A stretch of DNA of 64,000 nucleotides from Monilinia fructicola (lineage: Eukaryota > Ascomycota > Leotiomycetes > Helotiales > Sclerotiniaceae), in contig VICG01000015.1 in NCBI GenBank assembly GCA_008692225.1, positions 575,001 to 639,000 on the forward strand, given 5' to 3'. The notes beneath the pieces are model-generated. The model saw only the letters and a program-made list of their open reading frames with translations, was not told the DNA's origin and made no database searches. Within the stretch, counting starts at the first letter, position 1. Every line of letters begins with the position of its first letter. The position numbers were made by a program, and so were the translations under genes. Below, in pieces: positions 25,136 through 37,000 of the stretch.

Positions 25136-26836
25136 ATGGCTGCTCTTGCTTCGAAAGTGCAGTCACAGAAGCTCTTCGAGAAGCTGAAGACAAAGCCAGC
25201 AAACAGGGTACGCAAGTAAAACCTTTCTTCTGGAAGGGTGTAGCCATGATGCAAATACTAATATTTCACGGAGTAGATTTGTTTCGATTGCGGGGCAAAG
25301 AATCCAACTTGGACATCTGTGCCTTTTGGAATTTATCTCTGTCTCGATTGTTCATCGAATCATCGCAACTTGGGTGTTCACATCTCCTTTGTGCGATCGA
25401 CCAACCTTGACCGTATGTATGGTCGACGACCTCGAAGCAGATCTGAGGAGCTAATATTTTGACCAGAATGGCAATGGGATCAATTGCGGGTTATGAAAGT
25501 TGGTGGTAATGAATCTGCTACGAAATACTTCCAATCAAATGGAGGAACTGCAGCACTGAACAGCAAGGACCCTAAAACCAAATACCAGTCAAATGCGGCC
25601 ACGAAATACAAGGAAGAATTAAAGAGACGTGCTGCAAAGGATGCTGTTGAGTATGTTGCTCTGCGGAGATTTTGACATGTCGATACTGACCAATGTACAG
25701 ATACCCGAACGAAGTTGTCATCACTGATGCAGCTACTGATGCTACTGATGGAACCTCCACACCGGCAGGCGAACCTGATGATGATTTCTTCTCTTCGTGG
25801 GATAAGCCTTCGATCAAGCGACCAACTCCTCCAATATCTCGAACTGCTACACCACCTGTTGTTGGGCGAACACCTTCCCCTTTCCTCAATGCTGGTGCTA
25901 ATGCCGCGGGTAACGGAATCGCGAGAGCAACATCGCCACTCGGAAAATCAGAGGGTTCGACTGCGGCCCCTGCCGCTAGCCGTATTACATCATCCGCAGC
26001 TTTGCGCAAAGGTACCACAACCGGTGCTGGACCACGAAAAGCAAATGTCCTCGGAGCCAAGAAAACCAAATTGGGTGCGAAGAAGGTTACCGGCGATGCG
26101 ATTGATTTTGATGCCGCTGAGCGTAAGGCCAAGGAAGAAGCCGAGAGAATCGAAAAATTGGGCTATGACCCAGAGGCTGAAGAAGCTGCTACCAAGAAGT
26201 CAGCCAACAAGACAGCTGATCTTTCTAGCATTGCCTCACCAACACCAGTGAGCCCGGGAAGGGCAGGATATGGTTCTGGTCACAGCAGAGAGCGATCAAA
26301 CGGCGAGGTCGAGCGACTCGGAATGGGCATAGGAAGACTTGGGTTTGGACAGGTTGGAGGTTCAAAACCTGCAGCTGCTGCACAAAAGAAGATGGGTGGT
26401 TTTGGATCAGTGGGTCCCATCAAGGCTACGAAAGAAGGTGAGATGTCAAATCTACAGGTTGCCTCCTTCCAGTTGCATTGCTAACATTGCTCCAGACGAT
26501 GATGAGAAATACGCTCGTCAAAAATTCGGTAGTCAAAAGGGCATTTCATCTGATGAGTTTTTCGGCAAAGGATCCTTCGACCCGAGCGCACAATCAGAAG
26601 CCAAGACACGTCTACAAGGTTTCGAAGGAGCTACATCTATCTCTTCCAATGCTTACTTTGGACGACCTGAAGAAGAAGAGGGTGGTGAAGATTATGGCGA
26701 TCTTGAAACCGCCGCGAAGGATTTTGTAAGGAAATTCGGTGTCACAGCTGGAGATGATTTGGAGAACTTGACTCAAGTCCTTGGAGAGGGTGCAAGCAAG
26801 CTCCAAGGTGCCATTAGAAGTTATTTGAACGGCTAA
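25136..26836 (+). CDS. glo3: GLO3-type Arf GTPase-activating protein
   Basis: Five exons (25136-25207, 25277-25412, 25467-25650, 25701-26437, 26496-26836) join to 489 aa. The ArfGAP domain is at residues 10-130. Zinc ligands C26, C29, C46 and C49 have CX2CX16CX2C spacing, the catalytic arginine finger is R54 (CX4R), and [19 protein letters not shown] follows. The middle is low-complexity S/T/P/A-rich. The C-terminal part has [25 protein letters not shown] and a predicted amphipathic end (ETAADKDF-like region through [11 protein letters not shown]), matching Glo3/ArfGAP2/3 regulatory repeats rather than Gcs1. It stimulates GTP hydrolysis on Arf1 at COPI vesicles for Golgi-to-ER traffic. All donors are GTA or GTG type with good acceptors. 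Confidence 0.93.
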
Positions 26837-27778
26837 GTTATGATGATGGATGGCAGATGAGGGAGTTTGGCGTTCATAGGGGCGGTATGTAGCATGCAGC
26901 ATTGTGATGGCAGGATTGAGATATCGGAAGAACAGACTTGAAGCTCGTAAAGAGCATCAAAAGCTAATCCTCTTAGTAATCAACGAGGGTTTTTCATTTA
27001 TTGCCTCATGTATTATTGTCGTGTTCTGCCATTTAGACGGCGCTCATTGCCTGTACATATTGAAATTTAACATTGTCTTAAAACTCAATATTGGAGGTAG
27101 TTTTCATCATGTATTCTCTTTTCTTGGCGATTCTTGATTTCTTGAGCTGATTTCTCTATGCAGAAAGTTCTGGGTCTAAAGCATTGGATACTAAAAATTC
27201 CTGGTGGTCTTCTAGTTTTCAAAAAAGTTTTAATATTTCAAGGAATCAAAGTTCTATGTTCTAAGGTTAAAATCATGCTTAATCAAAAAGTGTTGATTAG
27301 ACCACGATCTGAAAAATCTTAATTAGATACTAGATTTGAGAGTTCCTCATGAGAGCTCCTCAAGAAAGGGTAAAATCATCGTAGGTAGTGGGTGAACTCC
27401 TCCATTTGCTCATCTTTTGAGCGCTACCTCTCCTTTACTTACCTGGCGTGTTTTCTATGGCACCTCTGGGGCTAATATGCTCGATTTCAATGAATCGAAA
27501 GTATAAATATGTTTATTTAGCAATAGCCCATCATGGATGGCACACCGAACTACCTTGTTACAATCAATTTTATTGGCAGTATCCGGAATCGCTTGGAATA
27601 TATAATAAAAACCCTAGCCCAAACCGCGAACTCAACCACCCTCGGCCCCCGCTGCTATCCTAGGGTCTCAGGACGCAAGTATCTAAATTCCCGTATCTCG
27701 TAGACGATTCAATAAAACACCATAACTCCTAACTCCTAACGAGAGAAAAGCGCAGGGAAGATAGGGCGAATATCTTAC
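26837..27778. other. intergenic, no gene seen
   Basis: 3' region of GLO3 and unassigned spacer. No supported gene. Confidence 0.45.
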
Positions 27779-29128
27779 GGAAGATGATCCGGACGTCTTG
27801 ATTGTTTCTTCCATACCCGCTGCTTGTACTTGCTTGAAGTTGGGTGTCGCAGTAGTAACAGGCATTCCTTTCCTATCGGTTGCCGAACGTGTCTTTGCTG
27901 CGCTTCCTATTCACGGCTCTCGAGTGTTCGTGCTGCGTACTGCGCTTGAAATGGTACCGCTGCTGGTTTCGACAGATGTGGTTCCATTGCCGATTGAGTA
28001 ATAGCTATCTCTGAGTTGCTCGGTAGTGAGAGTTGAGGTAAGGAGTCCGGTTTGGTTCCGGAGGCTTTTTCCGGGTATGTACCAGGTGCTGCCGCTGATT
28101 ACTTGGGGGTTGCTGGGCGAATATGTGGCGATGGATATTCCGGTTCTGGAATAGATGGCGATGGATGCGATTTTTTGAGATGAGTGGGGTGGGGCAGGGA
28201 GTGAGGGGGAAGATATCGGTAGCATGTCAGTAGATCAACACCTTCCAATAGCTAAGTAATCAGAAGAGGGAGGGTGATTTCGATGGGTGGTGTATTGATG
28301 CCAAGAGTAGATGTGCGTGTTGCGATAGTGGACAGTGAGATGGTGAAGGTAGCAGCAATAGCATACCTTACAGCGGAGAAGTTGGAGGAGGGGTAGATGA
28401 TTGTATATTGGACGGTGGTTTTGGTTTGTATGACTGGGAAAAGCATGCTAGATGGACACCAGATGGCTTCGATCGCACAGTTGTAGACTGTGTAAAGAAT
28501 CGTGGAATCAAACTGTGATGGTTGTGAGAGCGATCGACACGGAGGTTGCCTCGCTACTATTTTAACTTGTGGTTGCTCCAATGAAAACACCATCATCGTT
28601 GTCAGTAATTCTCGTGTAGAGATAAATAGTGGGTGACGGGAATGACGCATTAGAATCGGGGGAAGTGAATACTTGAACACCACCCTCGGACGATAATTCC
28701 GGCCGGCTGCTATATGTATCATCATATTGGGTATGGAAGGCCAGAGTAGTGGTAGAATTCGATAATCTAATTCAAAATGACCAGTCACGCCTTGGAAACC
28801 GAGTCTGATGTCTAGAGTAAGTGCTTCAGCAATAATCCCCGTATGGTTTGACAAGAAATTTGACAACGTCGTCTAAGATCGAGTCGTCAGTCTGAAGCCC
28901 CGTGGTCATAAGTATGGCTTTTCCAGTAGTGAAAAAAATGATGCAAGTTGCTTTGATTGATGCTGAAATACTTGTCGGGGAGCCATAGGGTCCAAGGTGG
29001 GCTTTCACTGCACTGGCAGAACCAAAGTTAGCAAGCTGGTTTGAAGTATCAGTATCAGTGACATACACCGAAAACATTACGGTGTTTGGTTGCAAGCTGT
29101 GATCTAGAGAGAAGCTTCCGAGATTCAA
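27779..29128 (-). pseudogene. degenerate gene-like region, unknown family
   Basis: Three successive minus-strand frames have protein-like composition: 28826-29128 (SFSLDHSLQPNTVMFSVYVT... KAHLGPYGSPTSIS), 28252-28866 (TTVQYTIIYPSSNFSAV) and 27911-28225 (SGSTWYIPGKSLRNQTG, EQLRDSYYSIGNG). After the TGA at the end of the last one, the same frame stays open (IGSAAKTRSATDRKGM...) to a GTAAGA donor-like site at 27779. A possible intron follows AVR (GTATGC ... ACTTAG). I could not join the pieces into one clean model, so it is either a multi-exon gene I cannot resolve or a decayed one. No family is recognised. The S/T-rich character with glycosylation sequons suggests a secretory protein, as inference only. 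Confidence 0.35.
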
Positions 29129-30019
29129 TAGTGGAAGTCGTTCTTCTAGAGAAGAAACAACGCTGACATCTGAACTGCGTACGTGTGGCGTTATGTAGAT
29201 ATACCCTCATCGTTGAACTCGTAGGGAACAGGGTCAACGGGCATGTAAGGAGAAGAAATGTCAGGGAGAGTCCAGTTTATGGAAAAGGCCGAGACGATTG
29301 ACCACCTCATATTCAACTCCTGTATTTTATCAAATGTCTTTTGATGAAGGATAAAGATTGGAGTGTCAGGCGTTTCTCAATGCAGCAACAAATGCAACTT
29401 CAAAGAGGAAGTATGCAATGGTATTTAGTATATGTTTACGAAAACCTGGAGCAAGATTTAGGAGAGGTATGAAACAGGTAAGTTTGAGATAGGGGAGGGG
29501 TGTTGGGAGATTGAGAACTGAATAATTGGCTATGGTTCAGGGGAAACTTAGATGTATATCTAACATAAGGACGGCGTTTGATTTCAAAACGTCTATAAGA
29601 TTCACTATTCAGACATTCAACTTTTGAGATACAATACAACATCGATGCAAGATATAGACTGGTGGTACTGAAGCCATATAATCCCGTCTAAAAGTCAGAT
29701 TTAGTAATGCAAGATACAGGTTCCAATTATCCAGTATCATAACATGATAGTCATACCTGTAACTCGAGCCGCATCTCGAGCTCTACATTGAAATGACTTC
29801 CAGCCGTTGCCCTTAAAACCCTTTATAGGAGATATGGCTGGGATTAATCTGTCGATTAGTCGGCGTATACACCTTGGGATCGCAATCTGGGGGTTGGCTT
29901 GGGGCTAAAATCACGCCCCAAAGACACCACTTTGAGCTAATTCAGGCACTTCCTCTTGATTATATCCACAATCCAATAGAAAGTCTCTCATACTTCTTGG
30001 GAAAGGGGTGATTGAACGA
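29129..30019. other. intergenic, no gene seen
   Basis: Only short unsupported ORFs. Confidence 0.45.
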
Positions 30020-30559
30020 TTACTTCCAGCCAGAAAGTGACGCAATCACATTGTGGGGGTTACAACGACTGTGTTGCTTGCAGATACGGATTCTCCATTG
30101 GGGTGGGAATAACCAAACGGGATAATTGTGCCTCATATTCTTTGGTAAGATTACGAATTTGTATCGGTGAATTTCAAGGCTTTTGAACCATACTATACAC
30201 CCGGTGAGGTGTCTGAAAACATAGCGCCCAAATCCAAGAATGAGCGGAAATGATGGGATATCAATGAATGTACTCATCACCACAGCATTATTCTTAGGTC
30301 TAAACCGATATTGTAATTTCAGCATTGATAATATTCTAAGTTCAACAATACTTTGTTTGGCAATGTAAAATAGAATCAATCCATCAACTGCTATCAATCT
30401 CTCAGAGCACTTGGATTGTCCATACAAATTCAATGATCGAAAACCCTCCATTGTTGGATAATAGTCCAAACCATTAGACAACTTGGCAATTTTAACATGC
30501 CTCAAACTTGACAGTGTTTGTAGTTCTTCCAAGAAGTTAAGCATATTTTCCTTTGTCAA
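30020..30559 (-). CDS. hypothetical protein, possibly truncated
   Basis: A single ORF of 179 aa without introns. The first part (LNFLEELQTLSSLRHVKIAKL ...FRSLNLYG) has a leucine pattern like the repeat end of fungal F-box/LRR-type proteins. The remainder is rich in aromatic and basic residues with no motif I recognise. There is no signal peptide. It may be a remnant of a larger gene, as the flanks are AT-rich and non-coding. Coding status is uncertain. Confidence 0.3.
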   Translation of the reverse strand: MTKENMLNFLEELQTLSSLRHVKIAKLSNGLDYYPTMEGFRSLNLYGQSKCSERLIAVDGLILFYIAKQSIVELRILSMLKLQYRFRPKNNAVVMSTFIDIPSFPLILGFGRYVFRHLTGCIVWFKSLEIHRYKFVILPKNMRHNYPVWLFPPQWRIRICKQHSRCNPHNVIASLSGWK

Positions 30560-32163
30560 TCAAGAAAATAGTGACCAAGTGAAGAAAAGTGCTCCTTTAC
30601 GCTGGTCGACTGAAACAGGATTAGTATATCAGTCACTCGACTATCTTGATCATGAGTAAAGCTCTTGGATCTGAGGTGTAGAAGTCTGACATTATAATCT
30701 ATATAAGAGTTGTATCTAGGTAATATCTATTCTCGGGGTGCTATTCTCAGTTATAATAACCGAGTGGGAGTTTTATCTTATTATCTTTCCTCATCTTGGT
30801 ATAAACCACAATATACTAGCAAAAAAACGAGCGCAAAGTATATTAAGACGATTGAATTAGATCTAACGCAGAGTAGTTTGCATGTTCATAGCGTATAGAT
30901 CGAGGGAATGGTGGGCGGGCACAAGAACGAACAAGGTGAACTGTGACAACCAGCAATGAAATTAGTCCTGAAATAACCCCAGTAACAAAATTGAATGCCA
31001 TTTGAAGAAGTAGTGCATAAGATTGAGTCACTCAGACCTCATTAAGAACCTCATGAAAGTTGAACTTCCAACAACAAGCTCTTACTTATAAATTCCTAGG
31101 GTTGCAAAATTTATCTAGCTGTCAGATCATGTCCAATGAGATGATATGCTTGAGACTGACAGATAGTATGAGGTTAATAGTCAGATCAAATTCTTGTGAT
31201 TGAACGAAGATTCTATGATATATCTTTGCAATATTCAATGTTTCCCGGGAGCCATCTGATTCTGTTCCAGTTTTGGAAGGTGCTAGCCGTTATACATGTA
31301 TATATATATATATATATATATTATGACAACTGAAAATAAAAGAATAGGTGGATAGGTTATGACATGATCTTACATTGCAATCTCATCTGACTCTCATATA
31401 ACTTCCCTAATATAGACAGAGATCAAGATTATCAACCAAGATGCATGAAATCCTCAAAGGCTTATTCTTATGGGCGGTATGCCGAGTTTGAGAACAGTTT
31501 ATTCAAAAGGCATAAGAGAATCAAATCAAATATTCATCCTGAATGCTTGAATTATTGCTCGAGCTTGAGAAAGATGTAAATATGAAAGGAAAGATAGAGA
31601 ACACAAGCCTGAGCAAGACACCAAATGCCATAACATTCCTTCAGAACTTCCACTCTATAGATATCAGCTCATTCTTCTTGAAGTACTACTTGGTGTTGAA
31701 TCAATCGAATTGACCTGTCCAGATTTTATGTCAACGAAAAGATTAGCTTCACATAGCCACCATACAGGTATTGTTTTATGATTTCAAACCAAGAGAATTT
31801 CTAATTTCAAGGTTCTACTCTGCCTCGTCGTGAAATATAGATGCAATAGAGAGTTTTTATAACTCTGTGAACATAAAAGATTGACTTTGGATGATAATTG
31901 AGCGTGTAAACATTGACGGGGTCGCCATTCTCGATGGATGCTGTCAATCTATCAACACAACAAATCGTGAATCAATTGTAAGCACATTATGACTCTTACC
32001 ATAACTTTGAAGTAGCAACATTGTTATATTTGAATGTATGAGTCAATCAACAACATCAGAGATATAAGTATAATGATGACTTTATTTGAGTCATCAAAAC
32101 CACAACAAATAACTCCACTCACTATTGATCAAAACCATGTACTCCTTCATCGATCTCGCGTAA
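30560..32163. other. AT-rich intergenic region
   Basis: Includes a TA dinucleotide run at about 31297-31321. No gene is supported. Confidence 0.5.
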
Positions 32164-32544
32164 TTAGTGGGATGTGACTCTAACATTCCTACCCCGTAAG
32201 CATGCTCCACCAGTGCTCTCTCTACTGCAGGCCCTGGAGACTCTAAACTGCCAGGGCTGAATGGTGAACCGTTCTAGAGGAACCCCAATAACGCCATAAC
32301 TACAGGTATTAGTAATTAATGATATTCTCTCATCTTGATTATCGTTATCCTTCTTCAAATTCAAACAACAAACAAATCCCAGAAACTCATTCTTCATGCC
32401 TAAGAAACGATTTACATCACAATATTCAAAGCCTGCTAGTACAGTCCATCCATCACTCAATTCTAATGCTACTGCTTCGGCATCGGCATCGCAAAGTATG
32501 TCCACCATGTTGAACAACTCCCATCGTACCCCGCCACCGACCAT
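32164..32544 (-). CDS. hypothetical protein, doubtful
   Basis: An ORF of 126 aa with an acidic, globular-looking first half (ELFNMVDILCDADAEAVALE, GWTVLAGFEYCDVNRFLG) and a less convincing arginine-rich tail. Its 5' end overlaps the first exon of the divergent LRR-like gene by up to 47 bases. MVDIL at an internal ATG is an alternative start but still overlaps it. No family recognised. One of the two models is probably wrong at its 5' end. Confidence 0.3.
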   Translation of the reverse strand: MVGGGVRWELFNMVDILCDADAEAVALELSDGWTVLAGFEYCDVNRFLGMKNEFLGFVCCLNLKKDNDNQDERISLITNTCSYGVIGVPLERFTIQPWQFRVSRACSRESTGGACLRGRNVRVTSH

Positions 32545-34084
32545 TCAGCTAATGCGCACGTCGTGCAACAGATAAAAATGCACCATCCGTAAACGATCTG
32601 ATAAACTCCGCTCGCAAAATTGGCATTTCTCCCACTGAACACCTCCGTGCCGCCTCTTCACTCACTCCTTCCCCTCATACCCTTCCTCCTCAAATTCGCC
32701 ATCTTCTGTCTCATCCCGAAACTCCTTCGCCAACTCCCCGCAGACCCGTTCATAACCGTCGTTTCGATGCCAATGGGCGTCGCATACCAGCTGGCCCCGC
32801 CGCACCCCGAAGTTGGCTAGAAGGGAGTAGACATGCGCCTGCTGATGTGCGAAGGCGATTTCGCTTGCAGCAAAATGGAGAAGAAGGACGGCTATTTCAG
32901 AGAGGGGTAGGATACTTCCCTGGGCTGGGTGGTGATACAAATGGTCATGGGCGAAATGGAGGAAGGAGCTTGCTGGAGATATGCTTGAAGACATTGGCGA
33001 GGGACTGGGAGGAGATGAGCGTTTACGAGTCAAATAATTTGGCGATGTTGCCGGTCGGTTTGAGGATGGCGCTGTTAAGCTATATTGCGGTTTATGGGCC
33101 GGATGAAGGGATTGGGCTCCAAGGGTTGAAGACCCTACTTGTCTCGCCATACTGGAGGATAGTGCAGCTGAAGGAGAAATTTCATTAGAAGGGCGGGTCG
33201 AGGAGGAGACAGAGGATTGGGAAGAAGAAGTGGATGGCAAGTCCACTGGAGGCAACAATGATGATTTCTTTCGACTAGATCTTGGTGGCTCAATAGGAAG
33301 ATCAATTAGCTTGAAACAGCTGTCGACCCTTCTTACAACTACCACTATCAACAAAGAAACAATACCTCGATCTTTACCCGCAATCATTCCACATCTTACT
33401 CATCTATCGCTCTCTCATCCTCCATCGACAATCTCATGGCCTCGTCTTCTTGCTCTTACACCCCACCTCAAAACCCTCACTCATCTCTCACTTGCTTACT
33501 GGCCGCTTCCCTCCCTCACTCCAAACTCAAGCACTACTTTTTTTGAGTCGCCAATCGCCGGGAGAAGAGATATACAGTATGGTGCTAGTAACATGTATTC
33601 ACGAACTCTGGATGGAGACTTTTCTGAGTCGGCGTTGGTGCTGAAGAAATTGGCAAATGGGGTTTATGGGCTCGAGTATCTGGATCTGGAAGGGTGTATA
33701 GAGTGGATATTAGCATTGGAGGATGCAAATGGCGTGGATTGGGGTAACCAGTGGAGAAGGTTGAGCACTTTAATATTGAGGAGTGGAATGAGAAGAGATG
33801 TGCTGGACTCTGAGATGCCAGACTTTGAAGCATGGTCTGAAAAAGAAAAACATGTTTATAGGAAGGGTATATCAGATGGGCTGAGTGTGGAGACTTACAT
33901 AAATAGGATGAGGAAAAGTAAAGGGTTACAATGGATGGATCTTGTTATTGACCCTAGCCCCAATGGTACGAGATCGAGGGCTCCTAGACAGGAGCCTTCT
34001 GAGACCACTGTTGGAGTTGGCGCTGCTAGAAATTGGAATGATGAACTGGCTGCTGCAATCGCCAATAGCGCTTGGGAGTCTTAG
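32498..34084 (+). pseudogene. leucine-rich fungal protein gene with one -1 frame slip
   Basis: Proposed exon 1 (32498-32525, MSTMLNNSH) joins by a 46-nt intron with a CTAAT branch to exon 2 at 32572, which reads KNAPSVNDLINSARKIG. A P/R-rich linker follows, then LARDWEEMSVYESNNLAML, LLSYIAVYGPDEGIGLQG. Near 33146-33151 one base is missing; the next frame continues ILEDSAAEGEISLEG, NNDDFFRLDLGGSIGRSISL, then LRR-like LPAIIPHLTHLSLSHPP and LTHLSLAYWPLPSLTPN, GLEYLDLEGC, and a basic C-terminus. These motifs match a fungal family that databases often call 'tafazzin', but I see no HX4D acyltransferase motif, so that label is doubtful. Function unknown. The slip is either real or an assembly error. 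Confidence 0.62.
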
Positions 34085-37000
34085 GATACGGGCATCAAAA
34101 TGGCGTTTGAAATGGACATTACACTGGTACAAATGGGATACATGGATAGGTGTTTGGTAGTCCTCATCATGATATAACTGCATATATAGTACAGCGAATA
34201 GCGAATAGCGAGTATAAATCATTGAATGAAATGTTCATATCACTTTTATTCATGCCATAGCAGAAGCACAAGACTGAAATGCCCAGTTCGGTATCATGTT
34301 GTCATATCGCCGCCTCCCATCACGCACACCAAGACCCGACGATAGAAGATCTGAATTTGTGACGAGCTGGATAAAGTGTTTGATCGGTGCGAACAAGACT
34401 TACAATACGCCGGATTGTAGTCCGATAACAGTATATTCTTGAATATATGCATTGGTTCTCTATGGTTATCTACATTGAAGTCAGTGGTTATATGAAGCCC
34501 ATTGATACATCTCTCCTGCTTGAAATATTGGGTTTATGCGAAACATTCAAGTCATGGAGATGAAAAAATCATCTTCAAAGCATTATCATTAGTATTTTGG
34601 AGCTTGAATGCGCTGTCACAAATTGCAATCTGGATATGTCAAAAGATGCCTTCGTGGTGTTTTGGGGACTTGGATCTTGGAGGTTAGTGCATGGAGGGAG
34701 AGGTTGGCTGGTATGATGAACGTCTCTTCTACTGTTTCGGGTCTGGATTGATGTGGAGTGATTTATGCTTTTATTTCAGCAACTTTTTTGTGATTAAAAA
34801 TATACATATGCTTATTGCCTGTCAACCAGGAGCTATTTGAACACATTGTCTCTTGTTTGTATACTTTTTTGAATGGACTGAGTTTGTTGTCTGGAGAAGT
34901 TTTTGGGCTTGATGAGATGGATATGTGAAATCAGATGTTGTTTGAAGAGCAATGCATTATTCGAGATTATAAAAATAATCTTTTTGTCTGAGGGACTCCT
35001 GATAAAATGGTAGACTACTGACTGATTCTTTCTATGCCTAAAATTCTATTACTACGCAACTGGTACCAAGGGGATGACCAGTGTAGAATGGGGATAGGGG
35101 ATGGGTAGAATTTAATATGGGTGCAAGATGAAAGCTGCAATGGCTTTGATGAACGAGCAGTCATACTCGAAGCGTCAACGCTAGAAGCTGTGGTAAGAAT
35201 ACAGCGGATATAGCAAAATAAGAGGATTTGATAGTTAAAGGAGACTCGATATCACAGGGAAATCTGACAACATAGGAAGGTACAAAGGTATCAAGTGATT
35301 CGAGAATACAAAAAGTCTTGGTTACATGAAGACTCGCCAGCATATGGAGATATAACAATAGGATTTACTGACACCTCAAATATGTAATATATGAGCAACC
35401 GAATGCTTGAGTTCTACCGTGCAAAAACATGAAATATTTAAAGAAGAGGCATCAAAATCGAAGAGGAAAATCCTAAGCTACAGTAGAAAGCCTACGTGTT
35501 TGCGCACCATTGCAATTGATAAAATAATTCACATAATTGAAAAATTACACGCGTATAGTTACAAAAATTCTCATCAAAGCCCAGTCTCGCTATTCCCAAC
35601 AAAGAGGAAGTGATGATGAAGGACTGAGTTGCCGAAAATCCTCCCGCTGATCTGCATCCAGTCCTTGCTCAAGAAGCGCCGAGATGCAGCCCTTAAAATC
35701 GGACCAGAACGCAAAATCGGGCCAGGTTCGTCGTCCTTAATATTCTCGATCATGAACCCGTATTCCCTAGGAAGACGAAAGTTCTCCCATCCTTGCGGCC
35801 ATCTCAATCCGTCATGTTTTGTCACATGCCGAATGATCACCACCCCGTTCGTTCATTGAACATGGTTTGATCCACTGGGATACCACATGCTGAAATCTCT
35901 TGGTTCCATTCATTTCACTGTACTTAATTCGATACAGAGGCCCAAAGCGCATCCCATTGAGTTAAACTCCTTAAGTCCATTGCTAACTCCCTTTCCGAAC
36001 TAAAAGTGTCTCCGCGGAAGAGTAATAACGTCAGATGAAAGAAACAAAACAAAACAAAACAAAACAAAACAACATCATAACAGTAACAAAAACAACATCC
36101 CAGCACACCGGCCTATTGACGGGGGTTTCGGCAAAAAACACGCAAATCTTCGCGACTTCGCTTCCCCTGCCGATGAATTAAACATTAAGGGGCAGGAGGG
36201 CAGTGTAAAAGTGGAGCGAGCTATTGACGGGTATTGTTACAGTAGTTGGAAGTCAAACTGAAGGAGTTAATTTTGAGTTTAGCCTAGCTTCCACCGATCT
36301 CCATGTGGGGCAGCGAGTTACTCTACTGAAAGGCGGAGTCGATTTAGAAATTAGAACGACTGGAGATGAAGGGGTAAACCTTGCCTGCATCGTGGCACTA
36401 TTGAATTTTGAAGCTTCACGTCAACAAAGACCACCTCTTGTTTTTAGGTTATAACGCTTCTGACTATTGGATTGAAATCACGGACAGTTTTACGCGGTAA
36501 CGGTTCAAAGCCTTGGACTTGAGATCATGCTTTTGGTATTGGTACAGAGGTCGCTTGGCGTAGGGATGGTATCTGCTGGATGAGATGATCAGCCCAGGTA
36601 TGTACTGGGATGCTTGAGAATGGGGGATCTGCGCTATGGTGGTAGTGCGAGAACCTTAATTGGACATACACTTCAAAGACGTTTGAAACTTGAAATTTGG
36701 ATCAAGAAGGTTGTCATCGAGTGCATCATATCGGCTCACAATACTCTAGAACACGAACTTATGGGTTTGGTGTCACTTGACATTTCCTCGAGGTGCTGTT
36801 CTGTTTGGCACCCATCTATTCGCCGCAACTTCAACATGGAAGACTGCAGAAACTAGCCTTGAAAGGGTTCAGGAAGCAAAGACGGTGAAGAGCTTCGAAA
36901 AATTTCTGTGCAACATCACTTCCTCACCCCGCCAGTTCTTCATCGTCACTTACTCTTGAGAGATTCTCCACCGCCGTCCCATCTCTTTTTAATGGTTTGT

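Noticed and set aside
32526..32571. extra frame slips in the N-terminus of the LRR-like gene
   Set aside because: A 46-nt intron with a CTAAT branch site explains the change of frame without lesions.
35574..35859. overlapping ORFs on both strands
   Set aside because: Each has plausible composition but neither has flanking exons or family motifs; probably chance.
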